A stretch of 5,048 bases of DNA. It comes from JBBDSH01 sp040905045. Its GTDB lineage: Bacteria > Pseudomonadota > Gammaproteobacteria > Eutrophobiales > Eutrophobiaceae. Shown in pieces: positions 5,047 through 5,048 of this stretch (position 1 is its first letter; each line of letters opens with the position of its first letter). The notes beneath the pieces are model-generated. The model saw only the letters and a list, made by a program, of their open reading frames with translations. It did no database searches and was not told the DNA's origin. The position numbers and the translations under genes are program-made. The stretch covers positions 1 to 5,048 of the forward strand of contig JBBDSH010000065.1 of NCBI GenBank assembly GCA_040905045.1, in the 5' to 3' direction.

Positions 5047-5048
5047 AT

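Noticed and set aside
4433..5047. 204-residue minus-strand reading frame beginning MVGVTGFEPTTPASRRQCST
   Set aside because: The opening residues are the familiar false peptide made by translating the antisense of a tRNA gene; the rest is antisense to ispB. It is not a real protein.

Overview
The window looks like a chromosomal segment of a free-living gammaproteobacterium. The evidence is the rplU-rpmA ribosomal protein pair, a long-chain polyprenyl diphosphate synthase of the IspB type on the opposite strand, and a proline tRNA with an encoded CCA end directly behind it. Base composition is moderately GC-rich and even across all genes, and I see no transposase, integrase, phage gene or CRISPR array. 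The genus cannot be told from this stretch.

Layout. At the left edge, on the minus strand, lie rplU (L21, complete) and the first 63 codons of rpmA (L27, running off the window). They share a good sigma70-type promoter near 573-601. Back to back with them, on the plus strand at 705-1259, is a phosphoribosyltransferase of the Gpt/hypoxanthine-like type. It ends in a 9-bp convergent overlap with a minus-strand block of three genes. Reading with transcription, that block is a short amidase (3819-2623), a predicted flavin-binding protein of the pyridoxamine-phosphate-oxidase-like split-barrel family (2455-1793), and a four-helix membrane protein resembling short CopD-family proteins (1724-1251). 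On the right, on the plus strand, are ispB (about 3947-4954) and tRNA-Pro(CGG) at 4970-5046.

In E. coli and many relatives rplU-rpmA and ispB stand directly back to back. Here four genes sit between them, so the window shows an interrupted version of a familiar neighbourhood. The housekeeping genes serve translation (L21, L27, tRNA-Pro) and quinone side-chain synthesis (IspB). The inserted genes look like accessory metabolism.

The most informative non-coding signal is a perfect FNR/ANR-type palindrome (TTGAT-N4-ATCAA) at 2563-2576 in the 167-bp gap upstream of the flavin-protein gene. It lies at about the right distance from an AT-rich -10-like element for an FNR-activated promoter. This suggests that the flavin protein, and possibly the membrane protein 68 bp behind it, are induced at low oxygen (or by NO if the regulator is a DNR-type paralogue). 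The leader of that transcript also carries a pair of overlapping, mutually exclusive small hairpins and a strong Shine-Dalgarno. I did not find a convincing wholly new system; the candidate worth following is this small FNR-linked flavin/membrane-protein pair.
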